Assembly: GCF_003032475.1 (NCBI RefSeq)
Contig: NZ_CP028369.1
Span: 7,998,001-8,062,000, forward strand
DNA from: Streptomyces sp. P3
GTDB lineage: Bacteria; Actinomycetota; Actinomycetes; Streptomycetales; Streptomycetaceae
DNA length: 64,000 nucleotides
Reading direction: 5' to 3'
The stretch's first letter is position 1. The number at the start of each line of letters is the position of its first letter. Of the stretch, positions 57,364-64,000 are shown piece by piece. A program made the position numbers and the translations under genes. The notes beneath the pieces are model-generated. The model was not told the DNA's origin, did not search any database, and worked only from the letters and a program-made list of their open reading frames with translations.

Positions 57364-58383
57364 ATGAAGAGCCTGATGTTCGTCGCCCCCGGGCAACTGC
57401 GCTTCGAGGAGGTCGAGGCCCCCACCGTCGTCGAGGGGACGGACGCGCTGGTGCGCCCGCTCGCGGCGACGACGTGCGACCTCGACCACCACGTCATCGA
57501 CGACAGGACGCCGTTCTCCGGATCGGGCCCGTTCCCGATCGGCCACGAGTGCGTGGGCACGGTGGTCGAGGTCGGCCCCGACTGCAAGGACGTCGCGGTC
57601 GGTGACGTCGTCGGCGTCGCGTGGCACATCGCGTGCGGCACCTGCGCGCAGTGCAGGCTCGGGCACACCGCCCGCTGCCTCCTCCACGGCGACGCCCAGT
57701 ACGGCCTTCCGGTGAACGGGGCCTGGGGCGGCACCTTCGACGAACTCGTCCGCGTCCCCTACGCGGACTTCAACCTCGCCAAGCTGCCCGCCGGGGTCGA
57801 CCCCGTACACCTGGCGTCGATCGGCGACAACCTCGCCCTCGGCTGGGAGACCGTGATGCCGACCGTCGCCGGGATCCTCGACCCGAAGGTCGCGGTCTTC
57901 GGCGGCACCGGGTCCATCGGCCTCTACTGCGTCGACGTCGCGGTCCACTGCGCGAACGCCCGCACCGTCTACTACGACGACGACCCGGTCAGGATGAAGG
58001 TCGCCGAGCAACTCGGCGCCGAGGTCCACCACATCGACGGCAAGCGCGAGAAGGACTTCCACCTCGCCGTGGACGCCGGCTGCGACCCCGAGCGGCTGCG
58101 CAAGGCGCTGCTGTCGGTCATGCCCGAGGGTCACGTCAACAGCGTCGGCATCTACTTCGACGACGTCCGGCTCCCGCTGCTCTCGCTCTACCAGCGCGGC
58201 GTCCACTTCCACAACGGCAAGGGCCACGCGCGGCCGAACATGACGCCGACCCTGGAGGCGGTGGCGGCCGGCACACTCCACCCCGAGCTGGTCACCAGTG
58301 GGATCCACGGCTGGGACGAGATCCCCGACGTGCTGACCTCGGGCCGCGCCGGCCACAAGCCGATCTTCGTCCTGGAGAAGTGA
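57364..58383 (+). CDS. Zinc-dependent alcohol dehydrogenase family protein
   Basis: The 339-residue medium-chain dehydrogenase has catalytic zinc residues in TTCDLDHHVID and IGHECVG, structural Cys in HIACGTCAQCRLGHTARC and the nucleotide fold VFGGTGSIGLYCVDVA. A string of aromatic and charged residues (GIYFDDVRLPLLSLYQRGVH) is unlike classical ADHs and nearer the threonine/formaldehyde-dehydrogenase-like group. The ATG follows GAGGAG. It may act with the ABM protein on an aromatic or quinone-type intermediate; that is inference. Confidence 0.9.
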   Translation: MKSLMFVAPGQLRFEEVEAPTVVEGTDALVRPLAATTCDLDHHVIDDRTPFSGSGPFPIGHECVGTVVEVGPDCKDVAVGDVVGVAWHIACGTCAQCRLGHTARCLLHGDAQYGLPVNGAWGGTFDELVRVPYADFNLAKLPAGVDPVHLASIGDNLALGWETVMPTVAGILDPKVAVFGGTGSIGLYCVDVAVHCANARTVYYDDDPVRMKVAEQLGAEVHHIDGKREKDFHLAVDAGCDPERLRKALLSVMPEGHVNSVGIYFDDVRLPLLSLYQRGVHFHNGKGHARPNMTPTLEAVAAGTLHPELVTSGIHGWDEIPDVLTSGRAGHKPIFVLEK

Positions 58384-58564
58384 GACACCGGGACCACGGG
58401 TCCGTCGCGGTTCGGGGCCTCGTCCTCCAGGCCGACACCCCCTACTTCGGCGGCGCGGGCCCGTCCCGCCCAGGCCCCGTCCACCGTCCGGTCGGACCTG
58501 GTCCCCGAACGCACCGCACCCGCGCTGGACCCGAACAGGGGCGACCACGGCCGTCCCGGGCCGG

Positions 58565-59443
58565 TCACGCCACGGCGTTCAGCAAGTCGGCCAGTACGTC
58601 GGGCCGTTCCAGGGAGATGAAGTGGCCGGCCTTCGGCACCTGCGTGAAGTCGGCGGCCGGCAGCAGCTTCCTGTCGGCCTCCCGGTCCGACGTCCGGGAC
58701 CAGTCCTTCTCCCCGTAGACCAGGTGGACAGGGGCCTTGACCTGCGGGTAGCGAGAGCGGGCCGCGATAAGGCCGGGCAGGGCCTGGTACACGGCCCGGG
58801 CGACGGCCGGGTAGCCGGGGCGGCCGCCCACCTGGAGGAGCTCGTTCACGTAGTCCTCCCGCAGCGCGGTCTGGTCGCCGAGGCCGCCTTGCAGGATCTT
58901 GCGAAGGACGGGCCTGGGCTCCACCCCCGCGATCACCGGGCCCACGCCGGGCGCGAGGACGCCGCCGACCACCGCGCGCGCGAGGAGGGAGGACCGGGCG
59001 ATCCCGCCGTGGAAGTCGTACGCGTTCACCGCCACGACACGCCGGACGCGCTCCGGGAGGTCCGCCGCCGTGGTCAGGGCGAGCACCGCACCCATGGACT
59101 CCCCGACCAACGTGACGTCGTGGAGGTCGAGTCCGGTCAGCAGCCGCTCGACGCCCGCGCGCATGGCCGGCTCGTCGTACGACGCCCCGGGCACGATCTC
59201 CGAGTAGCCCATCCCCGGCAGGTCGAGGGCGTACACGGTGTATCTGTCCGAGACGAGCGGGACGAGGTGGCGGAAGTGCTCGGCCTGGGTGCGCACGGTG
59301 TGCAGCAGGACCACGGGGGAACCGGTGCCCGCCTCGAGGTAGCGCAGGTTCCCCTCGTGGCGGTGGCGTCCCGCGCGCGGGGGGATGGTGTGGCTGGTGG
59401 TCCCGGGGACGTGAATCGTGGGACGTGGGTCCTGGGTGGCCAT
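58565..59443 (-). CDS. Alpha/beta hydrolase
   Basis: The 292-residue alpha/beta-hydrolase fold enzyme has oxyanion region VVLLHTVRTQAEHF, nucleophile Ser in LVGESMGAVLAL, acid Asp in VYGEKDWSR and His in PKAGHFISLERPD. The family includes esterases, epoxide hydrolases and C-C bond hydrolases. The ATG at 59443 follows AGGAG. It lies 26 bases after the SDR gene on the same strand, so both are probably controlled by the TetR operators upstream of the SDR gene. Confidence 0.9.
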   Translation of the reverse strand: MATQDPRPTIHVPGTTSHTIPPRAGRHRHEGNLRYLEAGTGSPVVLLHTVRTQAEHFRHLVPLVSDRYTVYALDLPGMGYSEIVPGASYDEPAMRAGVERLLTGLDLHDVTLVGESMGAVLALTTAADLPERVRRVVAVNAYDFHGGIARSSLLARAVVGGVLAPGVGPVIAGVEPRPVLRKILQGGLGDQTALREDYVNELLQVGGRPGYPAVARAVYQALPGLIAARSRYPQVKAPVHLVYGEKDWSRTSDREADRKLLPAADFTQVPKAGHFISLERPDVLADLLNAVA

Positions 59444-59469
59444 GTCGTCGTCTCCTGTGTGAAGTGGGG

Positions 59470-60171
59470 CTACTTGGCAAGCTGGGCGTACAGGCCGGCG
59501 AGATCGCCGGCGAGGCCCGCTTTGACCTGGCGTGATATGTCGTCGGCGAGGACCTCGTAGGCCCCGGTCTCGATGCCGTCGAGGGCGAGCGCGGCCACGT
59601 CGCGGGGGTCGGACTTCGGTGCGTCGACGCCGGCCGCGAGGTCCGTGTCGACGTAGCCGACGTGCAGTCCGGTGACGGAGATACCGCGCGGCTGCAGCTC
59701 CAGGCGCAGGGAGTTGGTCTGCGACCACAGGGCGGCCTTGGAAGCGCTGTAGGAGCCGCCGAGCGCGATCCAGGAGAGCACGGAGTGCACGTTGAGCAGG
59801 TGGCCGCCGCCGTTGCGCTCGATGACCGGCACGAAGGCACGGGCGACGAGCAGCGGGCCGTAGAAGTTGGTCTCGAACTCCCGGCGCACGTCGTCCACCG
59901 GGGAGTCGAGGAAGGACGCGCCGACCGCGGCGCCGGCGTTGTTGATCACCACGGTGACGTCCCCCGCCTGTGCGGCGGCGGCCGTCACTGAGGCCGGGTC
60001 GGTGACTTCCAGGGCCACGGGTACCGCGTCGGGGTGCGTCACGCTGCGCGGGTCGCGGGCCGTGGCGTAGACCTTGCCGGCGCCGCGTGCGTAGAGCTCC
60101 TCCACCAGGGCCTTGCCGATGCCCCGGCTGCCGCCGGTGACGAGGACGTTCGCGCCCTTCAGAGCGGTCAT
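59470..60171 (-). CDS. Short-chain dehydrogenase/reductase (SDR)
   Basis: The 233-residue SDR has cofactor motif VTGGSRGIGKALVEEL, NNAG, catalytic Ser in LSWIALGGSY and Tyr-Lys in YSASKAALW. I chose the ATG at 60171 after GGAGG; an in-frame ATG 12 bases earlier would overlap the ribosome binding site. Two copies of AAACCGATCGGTTT lie 21-58 bases upstream, so it is almost certainly repressed by the TetR protein at 60906. It leads a two-gene unit with the hydrolase. Confidence 0.92.
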   Translation of the reverse strand: MTALKGANVLVTGGSRGIGKALVEELYARGAGKVYATARDPRSVTHPDAVPVALEVTDPASVTAAAAQAGDVTVVINNAGAAVGASFLDSPVDDVRREFETNFYGPLLVARAFVPVIERNGGGHLLNVHSVLSWIALGGSYSASKAALWSQTNSLRLELQPRGISVTGLHVGYVDTDLAAGVDAPKSDPRDVAALALDGIETGAYEVLADDISRQVKAGLAGDLAGLYAQLAK

Positions 60172-60191
60172 GACTGCCTCCACAGAATCGG

Positions 60192-60229
60192 AAACCGATC
60201 GGTTTCCACCACGGTAAACCGATCGGTTT
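60192..60229. promoter_or_regulatory. Two TetR operators upstream of the SDR-hydrolase unit
   Basis: AAACCGATCGGTTT occurs perfectly at 60192-60205 and 60216-60229, with centres 24 bases apart. It is a perfect 14-base palindrome. A third copy precedes the TetR gene at 60906. Confidence 0.88.
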
Positions 60230-60269
60230 CCCGACGCAAGCGCCGCGAGGGGATCGCGGTCCGGGGTGA

Positions 60270-60750
60270 CCGGGTTACGCCCTGGCCTTCGGCGGTCTGC
60301 TGCTGCCCGGTGGCCGGCTCGGCGACCTGTTCGGCCGGCGTACCGCCTTCGTGACGGGCCTGATCGGATTCGCGTGCGCGTCCGTCCCCGGCGGCGCGGC
60401 CACCGGCTTCGACGTCCTCGTCACGGCACGGGTGGCCCAGGGTCTCTTCGCCGCGCTGCTCGCGCCCGCGGCGCTCTCACTGCTCGGCGTGACCTTCACC
60501 GGCCCGGCCGAGAAGCCGAAGGCGTTCGACGTCTTCAGTGCGCCGGCCGGTGCGGGCGGCGCGATCGGGCTGCCGCTCGGCGGCATGCTCACCGAATGGG
60601 CGTCATGGCGCTGGGTGATGTACGTGAACGTCGTCTTCGCGGCCGTCGCGCCGGCGGGTGCGGTGCTGCTGCCGGCCGCCAGGCCCGCGGTCACCGAGCG
60701 GCCCAGGCTCGATGTTCCCGGCACGCTCGTGGCGAGCGCCGCGCTCCCGC
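60270..60750 (+). pseudogene. MFS drug/H+ antiporter fragment
   Basis: About 160 residues match helices 2-6 of a DHA2-type MFS exporter: YALAFGGLLLPGGRLGDLFGRR, then VARVAQGLFAALLAPAALSLL, then FSAPAGAGGAIGLPLGGMLTEWASWRW and LDVPGTLVAS. An in-frame TGA precedes the fragment where helix 1 should be. Homology ends near 60750, after which the frame is non-homologous. About two thirds of the gene is missing. It lies between the SDR and TetR operators, where an efflux gene controlled by this TetR would be expected. Confidence 0.8.
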
Positions 60751-60859
60751 CGCCCGCGCGGGTGCGGCCGGGAAGGCCGCCATCCCGGTGGGGTGGGAAC
60801 CCTGTTCCCGTGCCTTCCCGGCCTTGGGCGGCGTCGGGGACCGCCCCACCGCCCCTCGT

Positions 60860-60873
60860 AAACCGATCGGTTT
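60860..60873. promoter_or_regulatory. TetR operator upstream of the TetR gene (autoregulation)
   Basis: A third perfect copy of AAACCGATCGGTTT lies 33 bases before the TetR start, followed by an AT-rich TTCAATTG segment. It indicates autorepression. Confidence 0.85.
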
Positions 60874-60905
60874 TCAATTGGGCGGAATCGGGTTAACCTC
60901 GCCAT

Positions 60906-61475
60906 ATGAGCACCGACGCGAAGCCAAGTCCCCGAGAGCGCCTGCTGGAGGCGGCAGCCACCCTCACCTACCGAGACGGTGTCGGCATCGGCGTCGACGC
61001 GCTGTGCAAGGCGGCGGGGGTGTCGAAGCGTTCCATGTACCAGCTGTTCGAGAGCAAGGACGAACTGCTGGCGGCGAGCCTGGAGGAGCGCGCCTCCGCC
61101 TATGCGGCGACGCTCCTGCCCACGGCGGACGACAACCGTTCACCTCGTGAGCGGATCATGCACGTGTTCGACCAGTTGGTGACCCAGGCGGGTGAGCCCG
61201 ACTTCCAGGGGTGCCGGTACCTCGCGGTACAGATCGAGCTCAAGAATCAGGGCCACCCGGCGAGCCGGGTGGCCCACCGGATCAAGGAGAACCTGACGGC
61301 CTTCTTCCGCTCCGAGGCCGAACGGGGTGGGGCGAGCGACCCGGATCTGCTGGCCCGGCAGCTGATCCTGGTTTTCGACGGCGCGAGTGCCCGTGCGGGG
61401 ATCGGGGCCGACACGCCGACAGGGCTCGTCGCTCCCACGGTGGCCGCCCTGCTCGACGCGGCGGACATGCGCTGA
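60906..61475 (+). CDS. TetR/AcrR-family transcriptional regulator
   Basis: The 189-residue repressor has an N-terminal HTH (LLEAAATLTYRDGVGIGVDALCKAAGVSKRSMYQLFESKDELLAA) and a helical C-terminal ligand-binding domain ending ALLDAADMR. The identical palindrome in its own promoter and twice before the SDR gene identifies AAACCGATCGGTTT as its likely operator. It should control the SDR-hydrolase unit and itself, and formerly perhaps the MFS gene. The inducer is unknown. Confidence 0.93.
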   Translation: MSTDAKPSPRERLLEAAATLTYRDGVGIGVDALCKAAGVSKRSMYQLFESKDELLAASLEERASAYAATLLPTADDNRSPRERIMHVFDQLVTQAGEPDFQGCRYLAVQIELKNQGHPASRVAHRIKENLTAFFRSEAERGGASDPDLLARQLILVFDGASARAGIGADTPTGLVAPTVAALLDAADMR

Positions 61476-61860
61476 CGCACCGCGCTCGACCCGGCGCCCG
61501 CCGGCCGGCCTCCTCGGCCGGACGTGGCACCGCCCGGGGCTCAGGGCGTCGCCGTCCTGGAACACGGGCCGGGCGGCGAGCCACGGGGCCCCGTACGACG
61601 ACCGCCCGCACCGGGTTCCGCTCGGCGCGTGTCCGTGCGCCGGGATCGCCCGGCGGCCCGGCCCGGGCGGGAGTCCTGGACAGCGGGGTCCGGTCCGCAC
61701 CGAACACACCCACGGGACCACCCCGCGCGGCGCGCCGGCATGTGCCGGACCCCGGCGGGACCAGGCGGGGAGACCGTCCCTTCACGACCGTCACGGCGAA
61801 CCGGCCTGGTGACCCACCTCCGAGCCTGGGGCGTCCGGCGACGGCCATCGCCCGGTGTTC
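61476..61860. other. Convergent spacer with no recognisable gene
   Basis: These 385 bases lie between the TetR stop and the metallophosphoesterase stop. Reading frames are open in several directions only because of high GC content; none shows a conserved motif or ribosome binding site. A short CCGGCC-rich inverted repeat near 61500-61525 could be a terminator for the TetR gene. Confidence 0.5.
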
Positions 61861-63075
61861 CTACGACGCGGTGGGCGGGTGCGGGGAGCGCAGTACGAGC
61901 AGGGTGATCTCGCTGGGGGCGAAGACGCGGAACGGCGGGCCCCAGAAGCCGGTGCCGCGACTGGTGTAGAGGAGGGTGCGGGCGCCGTGCCGGCTCAGGC
62001 CCGCGACGACGGGCTGGTCGATGCGGACCAGGAGGTGGAAGGGCCACATCTGGCCGCCGTGGGTGTGGCCGGAGAGTTGCAGGTCGATGCCGGCGGCCGC
62101 CGCCCGGTCGACGAACTTGGGCTGGTGTGCCAGCAGCAGGACGGGCAGGTCGGGGTCGGCGCCGTCCAGGGCTCCGGCGAGGTGGGCGCGGTGGCCTGCC
62201 AGACCGGAGGACTCGGCGGTGACGTCGTCCACGCCGGCGACCACGAGGGTGTCGCCGCCGCGTTCGAGCAGCAGATGACGGTTGCGCAGCGGCTCCCAGC
62301 CCAGCTCGTCCATCAGGTCGACCCAGCCCTGGGCCTCGCTGTAGTACTCGTGGTTGCCGGTGACGTACACCCGGGCCCGGGTGGCCCGCACGGAACCGAG
62401 CGGGAGGGCCTGGGCGCGGCGGCGTTCGGCCGTCCCGTCCGCGATGTCGCCGGTGTGGCAGACCAGGTCGGCCTCCAGGGCGTTCACCGTCTCGCACACC
62501 CGTGCCGACCAGCGGGCGCGGTCGAGCGGGCCGTAGTGGGTGTCGGTGATGAGGGCGACGCGGGTGCCGTCCAGTCCGGCGCCCAGCCGCGGGAGTCGCA
62601 CGTCGAGCCGGCGCACCCGCGGTACGCGGCGGGCCTCGGCGTACCCCCGGGCGAGCAGCACGGCGCTCACGCCGAGGACGGCCCAGGTGACGATGCGGGC
62701 CCGGTCCTGACTCCCGCCCGCGCCGGCCACGGTCAGGGCGGGTCGCAGGAGGACGCCGAGCAGGACGGACCAGGTGAACAGAACCCAGCTCGTGCCCAGC
62801 AGGGTGTCACCGACGATCGCGGCCCGGTCCTGCTGACGCCGGCCGTGGCCGCGCGCCATGGCGAGCGGCATACCGACCAGGCCGAGGGCGAACAGGGCGG
62901 TGCCGGCCCACGTGACGGACGGCGGCCAGTGCTGTCCGGTGTGCAGGAGCACCACGCAGGGCACCGCCCACAGCAGGACGGGGGCGATCAGGGGGAGGTG
63001 GCGCATCAGGCGGTGGAGCAGTCGGCTCTGCCGCTGAGCTTGCGCTTCGCCGTCCGCGGGTCGGGTGTCGGTCAC
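61861..63075 (-). CDS. Membrane-anchored metallophosphoesterase
   Basis: The 404-residue protein has about four N-terminal hydrophobic segments (residues 20-150), followed by a calcineurin-like phosphoesterase domain. Its metal-binding motifs are in order: ALITDTHYG, LVCHTGDIADG, VTGNHEYYS, LLLAHQP and LSGHTHGGQMWPF. Such YkuE/YaeI-like proteins act at the membrane on phospholipids or nucleotides; the substrate is unknown. It is transcribed alone, with its promoter in the spacer before the MBL-fold gene. Confidence 0.92.
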   Translation of the reverse strand: MTDTRPADGEAQAQRQSRLLHRLMRHLPLIAPVLLWAVPCVVLLHTGQHWPPSVTWAGTALFALGLVGMPLAMARGHGRRQQDRAAIVGDTLLGTSWVLFTWSVLLGVLLRPALTVAGAGGSQDRARIVTWAVLGVSAVLLARGYAEARRVPRVRRLDVRLPRLGAGLDGTRVALITDTHYGPLDRARWSARVCETVNALEADLVCHTGDIADGTAERRRAQALPLGSVRATRARVYVTGNHEYYSEAQGWVDLMDELGWEPLRNRHLLLERGGDTLVVAGVDDVTAESSGLAGHRAHLAGALDGADPDLPVLLLAHQPKFVDRAAAAGIDLQLSGHTHGGQMWPFHLLVRIDQPVVAGLSRHGARTLLYTSRGTGFWGPPFRVFAPSEITLLVLRSPHPPTAS

Positions 63076-63450
63076 GCTTCCCCTCCCTGACCGGTTCCTG
63101 ACCAGTGCCTGACCAGGCTGCCGTTTCGCGCACTCTATCCGGTCGTCCCGGGGCCGGCCGGACCGGAGTTCCCGGGTGACGCCCGCCCCACGGCCGTCCG
63201 TGACGTGCGCGTCGTGTATCCGTGCCGCGGGCCGAGGTCCTCCGCATGCGGCGGCCGGCGCGAGCGGCGGCCGGCGGTGCGGGCGTGCCCGTCGAGCACG
63301 GCGACGCCCGGGCCGGGCACGGCGGCGAAGGCGCGCGGTCGGGTCGCCGGGGCCTGCCGGTTCCCGGTTCCGAAAATACCCCCCGGGGTACTCATGCTAC
63401 CTTCGTAGATATACCCCCGGGGGTAATTCATCGCTGGAAGGGAGTACGTC
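63076..63450. other. Divergent spacer between metallophosphoesterase and MBL-fold gene
   Basis: The 375-base spacer holds the two CsoR/CstR-like operators at its right end. The rest is GC-rich sequence without a convincing gene. Confidence 0.5.
63377..63425. promoter_or_regulatory. Two CsoR/CstR-like operators
   Basis: TACCCCCCGGGGTA (63377-63390) and TACCCCCGGGGGTA (63412-63425, a perfect palindrome) lie in front of the MBL-fold gene, with AT-rich flanks. GC-tract dyads flanked by TA are typical of CsoR-family repressors, here most likely the persulfide-sensing CstR type given the gene they precede. The regulator is not in the window. Confidence 0.75.
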
Positions 63451-64000
63451 GTGTTCTTCGTCGACACGATCGAGTTGTCGGGTCTGGGCAACCGGAGCTA
63501 TCTCGCGGGCGGTGAGGAGACCGCGGTGGCGGTCGACCCGCCGCGTGACCTCGACCTGGTGATCGCCGCGGCCGTCCGGCGAGGGGTGCGCATCTCCCAT
63601 GTCGTCGAGACGCATGTCCACAACGACTACGTCACCGGGGGCCTGGAGCTGGCCCGGGTCGTCGGCGCCGCCTATCTCGTCCCCGCCGGGGCCCGCGTCG
63701 CCTTCGAGCGCGTACCGGTGCACGACGGGGACCGCGCGGAGATCGACGCCCGCGCCGGCCTGTCCCTGCGGGCGCTGGCCACGCCCGGCCACACCCCGCA
63801 CCACACCTCCTACGCACTGGAGGAGAACGGCACGGCGGTCGCGGTGTTCAGCGGTGGTTCGCTGCTGATCGGCACCGTCGGCCGGCCGGACCTCGTCGAG
63901 CCACGGCTGACGGAGCGGCTCGCCCGGGCCCAGCACGCCTCCGTGCACCGGCTGGCCACCGAGCTGCCCGAGGACGCGGAGGTGCTGCCCACGCACGGCT
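63451..64000 (+). CDS. MBL-fold hydrolase, persulfide dioxygenase-like, cut by window edge
   Basis: The first 183 residues of a metallo-beta-lactamase-fold protein are present; the gene continues beyond the window. The metal-binding motif appears as THVHNDYVTGG (HxHxDY form), then ATPGHTPHHTSY and FSGGSLLIGTVGRPDLV. This set is typical of ETHE1/CstB-type persulfide dioxygenases, which oxidise glutathione or CoA persulfide to sulfite. A C-terminal rhodanese domain may follow outside the window. The GTG at 63451 follows GGAAGGGAG. Two CsoR/CstR-like operators precede it, suggesting induction by reactive sulfur. Confidence 0.9.
   Translation, partial: MFFVDTIELSGLGNRSYLAGGEETAVAVDPPRDLDLVIAAAVRRGVRISHVVETHVHNDYVTGGLELARVVGAAYLVPAGARVAFERVPVHDGDRAEIDARAGLSLRALATPGHTPHHTSYALEENGTAVAVFSGGSLLIGTVGRPDLVEPRLTERLARAQHASVHRLATELPEDAEVLPTHG

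Overview
The window is very GC-rich actinobacterial DNA. Codon third positions are nearly all G or C, GTG starts are common, and the gene content points to Streptomyces or a close relative. Examples are a monomeric isocitrate dehydrogenase, SpoIIE/PAS/GAF phosphatases, a TerD protein, a DevR/DevS-type dormancy regulon, double-domain universal stress proteins and a DUF5713 protein. I see no tRNA, rRNA, CRISPR array, transposase or prophage gene. The many regulators, catabolic islands and broken genes suggest a chromosome arm rather than the core; that is inference.

Layout. 1-2.3 kb: a subtilisin-like protease cut by the window edge, a sigma-70 factor and a translationally coupled unknown protein. 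2.4-12.2 kb: N-formylglutamate amidohydrolase, DUF5713, isocitrate dehydrogenase, secreted M1 peptidase, MscS channel, flippase-like membrane protein, and an ABC exporter whose promoter has the 19-bp spacer and CCTCAA-N6-TTGAGG dyad of a SoxR target. 12.3-25.4 kb: a large catabolic island. It holds a PuuD-like hydrolase, a PuuC-like dehydrogenase, an APC permease, homoprotocatechuate meta-cleavage enzymes (FAH family, HpaD, HpaE), an acetoacetate-decarboxylase-family protein, ferredoxin reductase and ferredoxin. Divergent from these are a glutamine-synthetase-like ligase and a cytochrome P450. The three promoter regions share a GTTTG-N4-CAAAC operator, while the only local regulator, a TetR gene, is broken.

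25.4-33.9 kb: a GAF-PAS-GAF-SpoIIE phosphatase, a Met/His-rich membrane protein with an ECF sigma factor, CorA, a methyltransferase, a headless response regulator remnant, a TerD protein and an unknown Gly/Asp-rich protein. 34.0-53.5 kb: a hypoxia/NO/dormancy region. It has a DevR-type response regulator, CRP-like protein, SulP transporter, two universal stress proteins, two alcohol dehydrogenases, phosphoketolase, HTH-PNPOx fusion, flavohaemoglobin, DevS-type kinase, Rv1733c-like protein, Acg-type nitroreductase, PAS-SpoIIE phosphatase and a phosphofructokinase with pyrophosphate-type residues. Sites matching the DevR core GGGNCNNNNGNCCC lie upstream of most transcription units here.

53.8-61.5 kb: a DoxX-like protein with a divergent SufR-like regulator. 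A partly decayed island follows: fragments of a TetR regulator, an AraC regulator, a flavin monooxygenase and an MFS transporter. Among them are intact tautomerase, ABM monooxygenase, alcohol dehydrogenase, alpha/beta hydrolase and SDR genes. An intact TetR regulator has three copies of AAACCGATCGGTTT around it. 61.9-64 kb: a metallophosphoesterase and the start of a persulfide-dioxygenase-like MBL-fold enzyme behind two CsoR/CstR-like operators; the right window edge cuts this gene.

Working together: the catabolic island looks like one co-repressed regulon for an amine or aromatic compound, combining P450 oxidation, gamma-glutamyl activation and ring cleavage. The DevR region looks like an oxygen-limitation/NO programme covering detoxification, fermentation and energy-sparing glycolysis. 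Functional statements are homology-based and were read by eye without database searches.
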